From NCBI GenBank assembly GCA_946480815.1, contig CAMLLB010000012.1, forward strand, positions 22,872-86,871: a stretch of 64,000 bases of DNA. The letters run 5' to 3'. The position numbers and the translations under genes are program-made. Below are positions 17,830 through 25,921 of the stretch, in pieces. Each line of letters begins with the position of its first letter. Position 1 is the first letter of the stretch. Below the pieces are notes generated by a model that saw only the letters and a list, made by a program, of their open reading frames with translations, did not search any database and was not told the DNA's origin. The DNA is from an uncultured Flavobacteriales bacterium. Lineage in GTDB: Bacteria; Bacteroidota; Bacteroidia; Flavobacteriales; Crocinitomicaceae.

Positions 17830-19026
17830 ATGGAATTCAAGATTTCATCAAAAGCAAAATCCCTTACGGTAGTCCTGATGTTGTTAGGAGTTATCGGCCT
17901 TTGTTTGGGTATTTGGGTAGAATTTAGTTGCCATGGAGGTGAGCATTTTAAAACACGTTTCTTAGGAAACTTGTTAGTAGATAGTTTCTTCTTCTTCGCT
18001 ATCGGTTTGGGAGCATTGTACTTCCTGGCGTTGCAATACGCAACGGAAACGGGTTGGTATGCATCCGTTAAACGCATCATCGAAGGAGTAGCAGGTTTCT
18101 TGCCTTACGGTATCGGATTTATGTTGATTACCTTATTGACACTTTCTCTAATGAAAGGTGGAGGCATCTATGTTTGGATGGACAATGCACATGTAGAGCA
18201 CGATCCGATCTTAGTGAAGAAGTCAGCTTATCTGAACCAAATTTTCTTCTGGATCAGAACACTTGCTTACATGGGGGTTTACTTCATCTTCTGGAGAGGT
18301 TTCAAAATGCGTTCATTGGAAGAAGATCGTGTAGGTGGTACAGCAATCCACTTCACGAACTATAAAAAAGGAGCATTGTTCCTGGTATTCTTTGCTGTAT
18401 TCTCTTCAACTTCTGCTTGGGACTGGATCATGTCAATCGACGCACACTGGTTCTCAACATTGTTCGGATGGTACGTATTCGCAGGAATGTGGTGTTCTAC
18501 AATGGTTGTTTTGGTAACATTGACATTGTATTTGAAGAAGCAAGGGTACTTGAGTAAAGTAAATGAAAACCACATCCATGATTTAGGAAAATGGACATTT
18601 GCAACTTCATTCCTGTGGTCATACTTATGGTTCTCTCAATTCATGTTGATCTGGTACGCAAACATCCCTGAAGAGGTAACATACCACCTGACACGTATTG
18701 AAGATTTCAAAATGCTTTATTTCGGAATGTTCTTCATCAACTTCGCATTCCCAATGTTGTTATTAATGTCTCGTGATGCAAAAAGACACGCTGGTGTATT
18801 GACTGCAGTCGGAGTAATCATTTTCGCAGGTCACTGGGTTGATGCATATTTGATGGTAATGGGAGGTTCAATGGGTAAACATGCTTACATCGGTGCAATG
18901 GAAATTGGAATGGCGTTATTGTTCTTAGGATTCTTTATCCGAATTATCTTAACGAACCTGACTAAAGCTCCATTGATGCCTGTAAATCACCCGTTCCTGG
19001 ACGAAAGTATTCACCACGAAATTTAA
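17830..19026 (+). CDS. actF: ACIII subunit ActF (ActC-like membrane protein)
   Basis: 398 aa with about ten membrane helices (for example LTVVLMLLGVIGLCLGIWVEF near the N-terminus and WDWIMSIDAHWFSTLFGWYVFAG shortened to DWIMSIDAHWFSTLFGWYVF). The DWIMSIDxHWFST motif marks ActF proteins. It packs against ActC in the complex and may take part in proton movement. No cofactor motifs are visible. It ends 33 bases before ctaC, so complex III and the oxidase appear to be one transcription unit. Confidence 0.94.
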   Translation: MEFKISSKAKSLTVVLMLLGVIGLCLGIWVEFSCHGGEHFKTRFLGNLLVDSFFFFAIGLGALYFLALQYATETGWYASVKRIIEGVAGFLPYGIGFMLITLLTLSLMKGGGIYVWMDNAHVEHDPILVKKSAYLNQIFFWIRTLAYMGVYFIFWRGFKMRSLEEDRVGGTAIHFTNYKKGALFLVFFAVFSSTSAWDWIMSIDAHWFSTLFGWYVFAGMWCSTMVVLVTLTLYLKKQGYLSKVNENHIHDLGKWTFATSFLWSYLWFSQFMLIWYANIPEEVTYHLTRIEDFKMLYFGMFFINFAFPMLLLMSRDAKRHAGVLTAVGVIIFAGHWVDAYLMVMGGSMGKHAYIGAMEIGMALLFLGFFIRIILTNLTKAPLMPVNHPFLDESIHHEI

Positions 19027-19059
19027 TAAGGCACTTGTTGTTACGATAAAATAAAAAAC

Positions 19060-20352
19060 ATGACAAAGCTAATCGTATTAATAGTTATCATTTTAGGAGT
19101 TATTGCTATCGCACAGTTGGTGCGTATGTATGAGCTTTCTTCTAAATTAAGAAACCGTCGTGAGGAAGATATTCCGAATCGCGACAACCGTTTAAACGCA
19201 ACCTTATTATTGGTGTTTATGTTCGCGTTTTTTGCGTCAGTATTGTATTTATTCGCTGAATATGGGTTTACTGGTCGTGGAGAAGCTGCTTCCGTTCACG
19301 GAAAAGGAACCGACTGGTTGATGGATTTGAACTTGTGGATCATTATTGCAGTATTCTTCTTAACGAATGCTTTATTGTTCGGATTCGCATTTAAATATGT
19401 ACGTAAACCAGGAGTAAAAGCATATTGGTTCCCGCATGATAATCGTTTGGAGTTGGTTTGGACAGTAGTTCCTGCAATCGTTTTGGCGGTGATCATTATC
19501 TTAGGTTTGAGATCATGGAATGAGCAAACTGATAATGCTTCAAAAGAAGCGATCAAAATCGAGTTATTCTCTAAGCAATTTGACTGGACGGTTCGTATGT
19601 CAGGTGATGATAACACATTGGGTTATTTTGATTACAAATTGACAAACGAAAACAACCCGATGGCTTTGTTGACAACGAAAACTATCCAGGATGCAATTGA
19701 CAGTATGGAAAACAGTTCAACTGGTATCCGTGCATTGGAAGCTAAATTGAACGATCCTAAATTGATTTTCGTTCCTGAGGACCACGACTTAATGGTAAAG
19801 GATTTGGCTAGAAAAGAGCGTATGATCCGTATGTTGTACCAATTGAAAGCGCGTCATAACAGCGCATTGGATGCACGCGCTATGGATGATATCGTATTTA
19901 ATGCGAATGATACATTATTCTTGTGTAAAGGACAGGAGTATGAATTCAACTTCCGTTCGAAAGATGTTATTCACTCTGCTTACTTCCCTCATTTCCGTGC
20001 TCAGATGAACACGGTACCGGGACAAACTACACGTTTCAAGTTTACACCTTCCATTACAACTTCGGAAATGCGCGACAAAATGCATAATCCGCAGTTTAAC
20101 TACGTGTTGATGTGTAATAAGATCTGTGGTTCTTCTCACTACAAGATGAAATTGATGGTTGTAGTATTGGATAAGCCTGCTTACAAGAAATGGTATAAGA
20201 AAGTTTCCAAATTGGATCCGAAAGCTGCTGATCTATGTAAGACATTTAGAAACATCTATCCGGTTGGTAAACCAAAACCGGTAGCAGCTCCGTCTGATTC
20301 AACTGCAGTAGTGGACTCAATACCTGCGGTTGTAGCAGCAGTACAACAATAA
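19060..20352 (+). CDS. ctaC: cytochrome c oxidase subunit II
   Basis: 430 aa, longer than usual. About four hydrophobic segments are seen (3-20, 46-68, 90-112, 133-150) rather than the classical two, with an insertion of about 100 residues between the membrane part and the CuA fold. CuA ligands are present: His305 (VIHSAYFPHF), Cys352, Cys356, His360 and Met363 in CNKICGSSHYKM. The Glu found between the two Cys in many subunits II (CSExC) is Lys354 here; its side chain normally helps bind Mg. The protein ends in a Pro/Ala/Val-rich tail. It accepts electrons from cytochrome c and passes them to CtaD. Confidence 0.95.
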   Translation: MTKLIVLIVIILGVIAIAQLVRMYELSSKLRNRREEDIPNRDNRLNATLLLVFMFAFFASVLYLFAEYGFTGRGEAASVHGKGTDWLMDLNLWIIIAVFFLTNALLFGFAFKYVRKPGVKAYWFPHDNRLELVWTVVPAIVLAVIIILGLRSWNEQTDNASKEAIKIELFSKQFDWTVRMSGDDNTLGYFDYKLTNENNPMALLTTKTIQDAIDSMENSSTGIRALEAKLNDPKLIFVPEDHDLMVKDLARKERMIRMLYQLKARHNSALDARAMDDIVFNANDTLFLCKGQEYEFNFRSKDVIHSAYFPHFRAQMNTVPGQTTRFKFTPSITTSEMRDKMHNPQFNYVLMCNKICGSSHYKMKLMVVVLDKPAYKKWYKKVSKLDPKAADLCKTFRNIYPVGKPKPVAAPSDSTAVVDSIPAVVAAVQQ

Positions 20353-20390
20353 TTAGTTAATTAAGTAAAAACAGCATAATAAATAAAATC

Positions 20391-22199
20391 ATGGCAGCTC
20401 ACGAAGCACACGCACATCACGACGCTCATGGACATCACCACCATGAAGAAGGTTTTATTTCTAAATATATTTTTAGTCAGGACCATAAAATGATTGGAAA
20501 GCAGTTCTTAATGACTGCTGTATTTATGGGAGTAGTGGCGATGTTACTATCGATCTTGTTCCGTATTCAGTTGGCTTGGCCAGGTGAGGAATCAGATTTC
20601 TTGTCATTTTTCCTGGGTGAAACCTGGGCTCCGGGAGGTGTAATGAAAGAAAGTATGTACTTAGGATTGGTTACGATCCACGGTACGATCATGGTATTCT
20701 TCTTGTTGACAGGTGGATTGTCAGGTACTTTCTCCAACTTACTTATTCCGTTGCAAATTGGTGCGCGTGATATGGCTTCAGGTTTCCTGAACATGTTGTC
20801 ATACTGGATGTTCCTGATCTCTTCATTGATCATGTTGTTCTCTTTGTTCATTGAAACAGGACCGGCATCTTCAGGTTGGACGATCTATCCTCCGTTATCT
20901 GCATTGCCTCAGGCAATCGAAGGTTCCGGTTTGGGTATGACATTGTGGTTGGTTTCAATGACTATCTTCATTGCATCTTCTTTGTTAGGTTCATTGAACT
21001 ACATCGTAACGATCTTCAACTTGCGTACAAAAGGAATGAAAATGACTCGTTTGCCATTGACAATCTGGGCATTCTTCATTACTGCAATCTTAGGGGTATT
21101 GTCTTTCCCGGTTTTATTGTCAGCAGCATTGTTATTGATGATGGACCGTTTGGCAGGAACTTCTTTCTACCTTTCTGATATCATTGTTGGTTCTGAAATG
21201 TTGGAAAACCATGGTGGATCGCCATTATTGTACCAACACTTATTCTGGTTCTTAGGTCACCCGGAGGTATATATCGTATTATTACCTGCATTGGGTCTGA
21301 CGTCGGAGATTATCTCTACGAACTCACGTAAACCGATCTTCGGTTACCGTGCGATGATCGGTTCGATCCTTGCAATTGGTTTCTTATCGTTCATTGTATG
21401 GGGTCACCACATGTTTATTACAGGTATGAACCCGTTCATCGGATCCGTATTCGTATTTACAACCTTGTTGATTGCGATTCCTTCTGCTGTAAAAGTGTTT
21501 AACTACATTACAACAATCTGGAGAGGGTCGAACATCTACACTCCTGCAATGTTGTTCTCAATAGGATTGGTTTCTACGTTCATTACAGGTGGTGTTACAG
21601 GTATTATTCTTGCTGACTCTGCTTTGGATATCGCAGTTCACGATACCTACTTCGTTGTAGCTCACTTCCACATTGTAATGGGTATGTCGGCAGTATTCGG
21701 AATGTTTGCCGGTGTTTATCACTGGTTCCCTAAAATGTACGGACGTATGCTGAATACGCGTTTAGGATACGCTCACTTCTGGGTAACGATCGTTGGAGCA
21801 TACGGAGTATTCTTCCCGATGCACTTCGTTGGACTAGCAGGAGCTCCTCGCCGTTATTACGATTACTCTGTTTACGGTGATTTTGATAAGCCTACACAAG
21901 ACATGATCATGGACTTGAATGTGATTGTTACTGTGTTCGCGATCATCGCAGCATTCGGTCAGTTGATTTTCTTATTCAACTTCTTCTACAGTATTTACAG
22001 AGGTCCGAGAGCGGTTCAAAACCCTTGGAGATCCAATACACTTGAATGGACAACTCCGGTTGTACACGTTCACGGTAACTGGCCGGGAGCAATTCCTGAA
22101 GTTCACCGTTGGCCTTATGATTACTCTAAGCCGGGAGCAGAGGAAGACTTTATTTCTCAGATTGTTCCTTTAGCTGAAGGCGAAGAAGGAGATCACTAG
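20391..22199 (+). CDS. ctaD: cytochrome c oxidase subunit I (A1-type haem-copper oxygen reductase)
   Basis: 602 aa, twelve membrane helices. Key residues are present: His97 (haem a), His290 with cross-link Tyr294 and Glu292 in GHPEVY, His339 and His340 (CuB), His425 (haem a3) and His427 (haem a) in VVAHFHIVMG. Glu in HPEVY places it in the A1 group, which uses a D-channel. The N-terminus is unusually His-rich (HEAHAHHDAHGHHHHEEG). Subunits III and IV do not follow; the operon ends here at a terminator and a small repeat-bounded gene, so those subunits must be encoded elsewhere. Confidence 0.97.
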   Translation: MAAHEAHAHHDAHGHHHHEEGFISKYIFSQDHKMIGKQFLMTAVFMGVVAMLLSILFRIQLAWPGEESDFLSFFLGETWAPGGVMKESMYLGLVTIHGTIMVFFLLTGGLSGTFSNLLIPLQIGARDMASGFLNMLSYWMFLISSLIMLFSLFIETGPASSGWTIYPPLSALPQAIEGSGLGMTLWLVSMTIFIASSLLGSLNYIVTIFNLRTKGMKMTRLPLTIWAFFITAILGVLSFPVLLSAALLLMMDRLAGTSFYLSDIIVGSEMLENHGGSPLLYQHLFWFLGHPEVYIVLLPALGLTSEIISTNSRKPIFGYRAMIGSILAIGFLSFIVWGHHMFITGMNPFIGSVFVFTTLLIAIPSAVKVFNYITTIWRGSNIYTPAMLFSIGLVSTFITGGVTGIILADSALDIAVHDTYFVVAHFHIVMGMSAVFGMFAGVYHWFPKMYGRMLNTRLGYAHFWVTIVGAYGVFFPMHFVGLAGAPRRYYDYSVYGDFDKPTQDMIMDLNVIVTVFAIIAAFGQLIFLFNFFYSIYRGPRAVQNPWRSNTLEWTTPVVHVHGNWPGAIPEVHRWPYDYSKPGAEEDFISQIVPLAEGEEGDH

Positions 22200-22217
22200 A
22201 AATTTGATAGATATTAG

Positions 22218-22246
22218 AAGGCGGTTCGGAAGAGTCGCCTTTTTTA
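22218..22246 (+). terminator. terminator of the act/cta operon
   Basis: Arms AAGGCG (22218-22223) and CGCCTT (22236-22241) with a 12-base loop, followed by a T-run to 22245. The left arm of the next element starts 3 bases later. Confidence 0.75.
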
Positions 22247-22248
22247 TT

Positions 22249-22276
22249 AACCACATAGTTCACATAGAACACATAG
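22249..22276 (+). repeat. left inverted repeat of the GxxExxY cassette
   Basis: Begins AACCACATAG and continues with two more CACATAG words. Its inner end overlaps the small palindrome ACATAGCTATGT at 22271-22282. Confidence 0.85.
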
Positions 22277-22329
22277 CTATGTCACTGATTTTTTTTATAT
22301 TAAGTATATAATCCATTATTCACACTAAT

Positions 22330-22737
22330 ATGACAAAATCTTACTTAGATCAATTGACCTATGAAATCATTGGAGCTGCTATCGAGGTTCATACACAATT
22401 GGGGCCAGGTCTGCTTGAAAGCATTTATCATGAATGCATGAAAATCGAATTGGCTAATAGAGATATAAAGTTCAAAACAGAAATGTCTGTTCCCATTTTC
22501 TATAGTAAGCGAAAGCTCGAAACCATATTAAGATGTGATCTATATGTTGAAGACTCTATTGTCGTTGAGTTAAAGGCAGCAAAATCCATTGAACCTATAT
22601 TTGAAGCACAGTTGCTAACCTATATGAGGCTTTTGGATTCTCCCAAAGGGGTTCTCATTAACTTTAATTGTATGAGTATATTCCATGGAGGCCAGAAAAC
22701 CCTCGTAAGTGACAAGTATCGAATGCTTTTGGAATAA
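22330..22737 (+). CDS. GxxExxY protein (PDDEXK_3 family, putative nuclease fold)
   Basis: 135 aa. The family name motif is seen as GLLESIYHECM, preceded by IGAAIEVHTQLGPG. The core of a PD-(D/E)XK-like site follows: CDLYVEDSIVVELKAA, giving D-x(n)-E-x-K with ELK, and then EAQLLTYMRLLDSPKGVLINFN. The fold suggests nucleic-acid cleavage, but no activity is established for the family. These genes are frequent and scattered in Bacteroidota. Here it stands alone inside 28-bp inverted repeats between ctaD and ruvB. The ATG at 22330 agrees with the family N-terminus. Confidence 0.88.
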   Translation: MTKSYLDQLTYEIIGAAIEVHTQLGPGLLESIYHECMKIELANRDIKFKTEMSVPIFYSKRKLETILRCDLYVEDSIVVELKAAKSIEPIFEAQLLTYMRLLDSPKGVLINFNCMSIFHGGQKTLVSDKYRMLLE

Positions 22738-22740
22738 AAA

Positions 22741-22768
22741 CTATGTGTCCTATGTGCTCTATGTGGTT
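22741..22768 (-). repeat. right inverted repeat of the GxxExxY cassette
   Basis: The plus strand reads CTATGTG words and ends in ATGTGGTT. It begins 3 bases after the gene's stop codon and ends 16 bases before the ruvB promoter box. Confidence 0.85.
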
Positions 22769-22784
22769 CATGAAGATGATTTTG

Positions 22785-22792
22785 TATTTTTG
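22785..22792 (+). promoter_or_regulatory. -7 promoter box for ruvB
   Basis: TATTTTTG matches TAnnTTTG and ends 9 bases before the ruvB ATG. It lies outside the cassette, so ruvB keeps its own promoter. Confidence 0.55.
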
Positions 22793-22801
22793 TAACTGTA
22801 C

Positions 22802-23821
22802 ATGGAAGAATCATTCGACTATAGATCCGAAGTATCGAATCCTGAAAAGGAATACGATAAAGTATTGCGCCCGAAATTATTAAATGATTTTGCCGGCCAG
22901 CCTCAGGTTGTTGAGAATCTGGAGATCTTTGTTAAAGCGGCTGTGCAGCGTGACGAACCATTGGATCACGTTTTACTTCATGGCCCTCCGGGACTTGGAA
23001 AAACAACTTTGGCGAATATTATTGCGAATGAGTTGAATGTCGGGTTTAAAGTGACCAGCGGGCCTGTTTTGGATAAACCGGGTGATCTTGCGGGACTTTT
23101 GACCAATCTAAGTAAGGGAGATGTGCTTTTCATCGATGAGATCCATCGTTTGAGTCCTGTTGTGGAAGAATATCTGTATTCAGCTATGGAAGATTACTGC
23201 ATCGATATTTTAATTGATTCTGGAGCGAATGCACGGACCGTACAGATCAGTTTGAACCCATTTACGCTGATTGGTGCTACAACGCGTTCAGGATTGCTTA
23301 CGGCACCTTTAAGAGCCCGTTTTGGGATCAATTCCCGTTTGGAATATTACAATGTTGAAACGCTGGCTTCCATTGTTGAGCGTTCGGCAGAATTATTGAA
23401 TATCCCGATCCAGGAACAGGCAGCTTTTGAAATTTCAAGAAGAAGTCGTGGTACTCCACGGATTGCGAATGCCATTTTGCGCCGGGTACGTGATTTTGCA
23501 CAGGTAAAAGGTGATGGAACAATCACATTGGCAATCACGCAGCACGCTTTGGACGCATTGAATGTAGATAAATACGGTTTGGACGAGATGGATAATCGTA
23601 TTTTGAAAACCCTGATAGATAAATTCAAAGGCGGACCGGTCGGATTGACAACCATTGCGACTGCTATCGGGGAAAATGCCGGTACCCTGGAAGAAGTATA
23701 TGAACCGTTTTTGATCCAGGAAGGATTTTTAATGCGAACACCAAGAGGACGAAAGGCTACTGAAAAAGCATTTAAACACCTGGGAGTTGAGATGGGCTGG
23801 CAACAAGGAGGGTTATTCTGA
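22802..23821 (+). CDS. ruvB: Holliday junction branch migration helicase RuvB
   Basis: 339 aa, the normal length. RuvB is the hexameric AAA+ motor that drives Holliday junction migration with RuvA. Walker A is [14 protein letters not shown], Walker B is [10 protein letters not shown], sensor 1 is LIGATTRSG with the arginine finger in APLRARFG, and the C-terminal winged helix contains [18 protein letters not shown]. ruvA and ruvC are not in the window, as is common in Bacteroidota. It ends 72 bases before the copy 3 palindrome. Confidence 0.97.
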   Translation: MEESFDYRSEVSNPEKEYDKVLRPKLLNDFAGQPQVVENLEIFVKAAVQRDEPLDHVLLHGPPGLGKTTLANIIANELNVGFKVTSGPVLDKPGDLAGLLTNLSKGDVLFIDEIHRLSPVVEEYLYSAMEDYCIDILIDSGANARTVQISLNPFTLIGATTRSGLLTAPLRARFGINSRLEYYNVETLASIVERSAELLNIPIQEQAAFEISRRSRGTPRIANAILRRVRDFAQVKGDGTITLAITQHALDALNVDKYGLDEMDNRILKTLIDKFKGGPVGLTTIATAIGENAGTLEEVYEPFLIQEGFLMRTPRGRKATEKAFKHLGVEMGWQQGGLF

Positions 23822-23826
23822 CAGTC

Positions 23827-23842
23827 TTCGTTATATAACGAA
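23827..23842. repeat. 16-bp palindrome, copy A
   Basis: TTCGTTATATAACGAA, perfectly self-complementary, 6 bases after the ruvB stop. The same 16 bases occur at 61091-61106. Confidence 0.75.
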
Positions 23843-23892
23843 ATCATAAAAATAGGATATCATGTTTTTATGATTGATTTTTAAAAAGGATA

Positions 23893-23926
23893 AATGTAGG
23901 GAGCAAAAATTTTTGCTCCCTACATT
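23893..23926. repeat. 34-bp perfect palindrome, GTAGGGG family, copy 3
   Basis: Centre AAAAATTTTT, arms TGTAGGGAGC / GCTCCCTACA. It lies 2 bases before the end of the minus-strand gene at 23929 and faces ruvB, so it is a likely bidirectional terminator. Confidence 0.88.
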
Positions 23927-23928
23927 AT

Positions 23929-24717
23929 TTATAAATATTGGTTTGCCACCAACCATTTAACTATGCGCTCCAGCACCAATTGGTTACGATCGATAGCAGA
24001 TGCACTGAATTTAACATTGTCTGCTGATGCAATAGGAACTACCCGCTTTGAGTTATCCTTCATTGTGTGCATCTCACAGTTTTGAGCATTATTACCACCC
24101 GTAAATGTGGCTTTGGCAATCGTTACCCCGGAAGGCAATTTAAATTCATAAGTATCATTCCCTGTACTTTTAACACTGATATCCCTGAAACTTCCGATTA
24201 TTTTGGAGTCCTGCTCGATGTTCTTGTCTTCTTTTAAGTTAATAGGCCAGTTTTTGTTTCGGCCCACAAGCGTGTAATCCATGGCGATCTTTGGTGCTTT
24301 GCCTTTTTTGGCGATGAATTCCTGTACTTTTTTCTCGTCTAGTTTTCCATCGACAAAAATGCCGCTTTTTCCCAGTAATTTAGCGAACGATTTTTCAGTT
24401 CCCATTTTGGCTACCATGAAAATTCCAATTTGATTAGCCGTTAAGAACGTAATACGGTAATAATGGTCCATATTGTTATTGGGATCCTGTTCAAACTCTC
24501 CGGCATAAGCCGCGATGATCAATTTTTCCCCGTCCATTGAGCTTACTTCAAACGTGCTGGTAAGCCCTATGTTTTCAGTGTCTTTGATTTTGGTAATTTT
24601 TGCTACATCAGTACCATCAATCGTTAAAAGACCGTCTACGTAAGTATACTCTGATTTTTGGGCTAATAAAGAGAATGCTCCGAATATGGTAAGCATCATT
24701 AAAAAGTATTTCTTCAT
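23929..24717 (-). CDS. exported protein of unknown function, 262 aa
   Basis: A signal peptide (MKKYFLMMLTIFGAFSLLAQ) is followed by a soluble domain starting EYTYVDGLLTIDGTDVAKI, with a middle part containing GKSGIFVDGKLDEKKVQEFIAKKG and the ending NQLVLERIVKWLVANQYL. I do not recognise the family. It has no T9SS sorting tail and no lipobox, so it should end up in the periplasm. The gene stands alone: the palindrome at 23893 lies after it and a 198-base divergent gap to queG before it. Confidence 0.65.
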   Translation of the reverse strand: MKKYFLMMLTIFGAFSLLAQKSEYTYVDGLLTIDGTDVAKITKIKDTENIGLTSTFEVSSMDGEKLIIAAYAGEFEQDPNNNMDHYYRITFLTANQIGIFMVAKMGTEKSFAKLLGKSGIFVDGKLDEKKVQEFIAKKGKAPKIAMDYTLVGRNKNWPINLKEDKNIEQDSKIIGSFRDISVKSTGNDTYEFKLPSGVTIAKATFTGGNNAQNCEMHTMKDNSKRVVPIASADNVKFSASAIDRNQLVLERIVKWLVANQYL

Positions 24718-24903
24718 AAATAAAATTTTTGTTGTGACTACTTACACTCAACCAGTTAAAGTGTTCAATAAAGATACGGAAACAATTTATTATCAGCTGG
24801 TTAATGACTTATCCGGAATGTTTCAATCAATAGTTAGTATCGGATTTTGTTGTTTTCAAAAGTCAATCGGTATGACTAATTTTATTTAGTGTACCCGATA
24901 TTG

Positions 24904-24911
24904 TAATTTTG
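24904..24911 (+). promoter_or_regulatory. -7 promoter box for queG, likely leaderless
   Basis: TAATTTTG matches TAnnTTTG and ends 4 bases before the proposed GTG start codon, the same spacing as at purT. Confidence 0.6.
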
Positions 24912-24915
24912 CTCT

Positions 24916-25851
24916 GTGTATAAACAGTTGATTCGAACTAAAGCGGAAGAGTTGGGCTTTCTTCATGTGGGTTTTTCAAAAGCAGGTTTCCTGGCATCTG
25001 AAGAACCCCGACTTATCAATTGGCTGAAAGCAGAAAAGCATGGAAAAATGTCCTATATGGAAAATCATTTTGACATGCGGCTCGATACACGCTTGTTGGT
25101 TCCCGGGGCAAAAACGGTAATTTCTTTAGCTTACAATTACTTCCCAAAGACAACGCAACGAAACGATGTATTCCAGATCTCCAAGTATGCATATGGAAAA
25201 GATTATCACGATGTAGTTCGTGCGAAACTGAAACAATTGGTTTCCGAACTGCAACAGGAAATCGGGGAAATAGAAGGGCGTGTTTTTGTTGACAGTGCAC
25301 CGATCCTTGAAAAAGCCTGGGCTGAAAAAAGCGGTTTAGGCTGGGTAGGGAAAAACGGAAATTTAATTCAACCGAAAACAGGCTCCTTTTTCTTTCTTGC
25401 GGAGATCATTTGTGATTTGGAAATCGAGCCCGACGGCCCGATCCGCGATTACTGCGGTAGCTGTACCAAATGCATTGATGCCTGTCCGACAGATGCGATC
25501 GAAGCACCATACATAGTAAACGGATCCAAGTGTATTTCCTATGCCACTATTGAACTGAAGGACGCGGATCTCCCGGAACTGTTTCGTGGCAATATGAACA
25601 ATTGGATATACGGATGTGACATCTGTCAAGATGTATGTCCCTGGAATCGCTTTTCGAAACCACATTCCGAACCGGAGTTTGAACCCAAGCAGGAGATACT
25701 GAACTTTTCGGATCAGGACTGGCTTGAATTAAATGAGTTGACTTTTCAATCTCTTTTCAAAGGAAGTGCTGTCAAGAGAACCAAGTTTTCCGGGTTGAAA
25801 AGGAATATCCTTTTTGTCAATTCCACAACTGAGTTTCCTGAAAAAAAGTGA
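24916..25851 (+). CDS. queG: epoxyqueuosine reductase QueG
   Basis: 311 aa. QueG reduces epoxyqueuosine to queuosine at position 34 of tRNAs, using cobalamin and two 4Fe-4S clusters. Ferredoxin motifs are intact: Cys180, Cys183, Cys186, Cys190 ([12 protein letters not shown]) and Cys206, Cys234, Cys237, Cys241 ([11 protein letters not shown]). The cobalamin-binding half has [33 protein letters not shown] and [18 protein letters not shown] start at 24916 is chosen because it gives the family N-terminus ([17 protein letters not shown]) and lies 5 bases after an exact promoter box. The C-terminus is on the short side of the family. Confidence 0.93.
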   Translation: MYKQLIRTKAEELGFLHVGFSKAGFLASEEPRLINWLKAEKHGKMSYMENHFDMRLDTRLLVPGAKTVISLAYNYFPKTTQRNDVFQISKYAYGKDYHDVVRAKLKQLVSELQQEIGEIEGRVFVDSAPILEKAWAEKSGLGWVGKNGNLIQPKTGSFFFLAEIICDLEIEPDGPIRDYCGSCTKCIDACPTDAIEAPYIVNGSKCISYATIELKDADLPELFRGNMNNWIYGCDICQDVCPWNRFSKPHSEPEFEPKQEILNFSDQDWLELNELTFQSLFKGSAVKRTKFSGLKRNILFVNSTTEFPEKK

Positions 25852-25921
25852 TTTGGTTCATTTTATTTTAACATTGAATTAAACCTTTGGTAATAAGTTG
25901 TATCAAAGAGAAAACTACAAC

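Larger units (their letters stand above)
22249..22768. mobile_element. 520-bp candidate mobile cassette: GxxExxY gene between 28-bp inverted repeats
   Basis: Arms at 22249-22276 and 22741-22768 are inverted copies with 25 of 28 bases identical and no gaps. Each arm is built from the word CACATAG three times. The single gene inside fills 408 of 520 bases. Flanks show no clear target duplication. Mobility is inferred from structure, since no known transposase is encoded. Confidence 0.55.

Noticed and set aside
22200..22248. target-site duplication beside the cassette
   Set aside because: Bases outside the two arms (TTATT and CATGA) do not match.
22620..22814. minus-strand frame across the right cassette arm (EPHRAHRTHS)
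   Set aside because: The His/Arg peptide is simply the translated CACATAG-type repeat.
24718..24915. small gene between the exported protein and queG
   Set aside because: The open frame on the plus strand has no ribosome site, no family signs and crosses the queG promoter.
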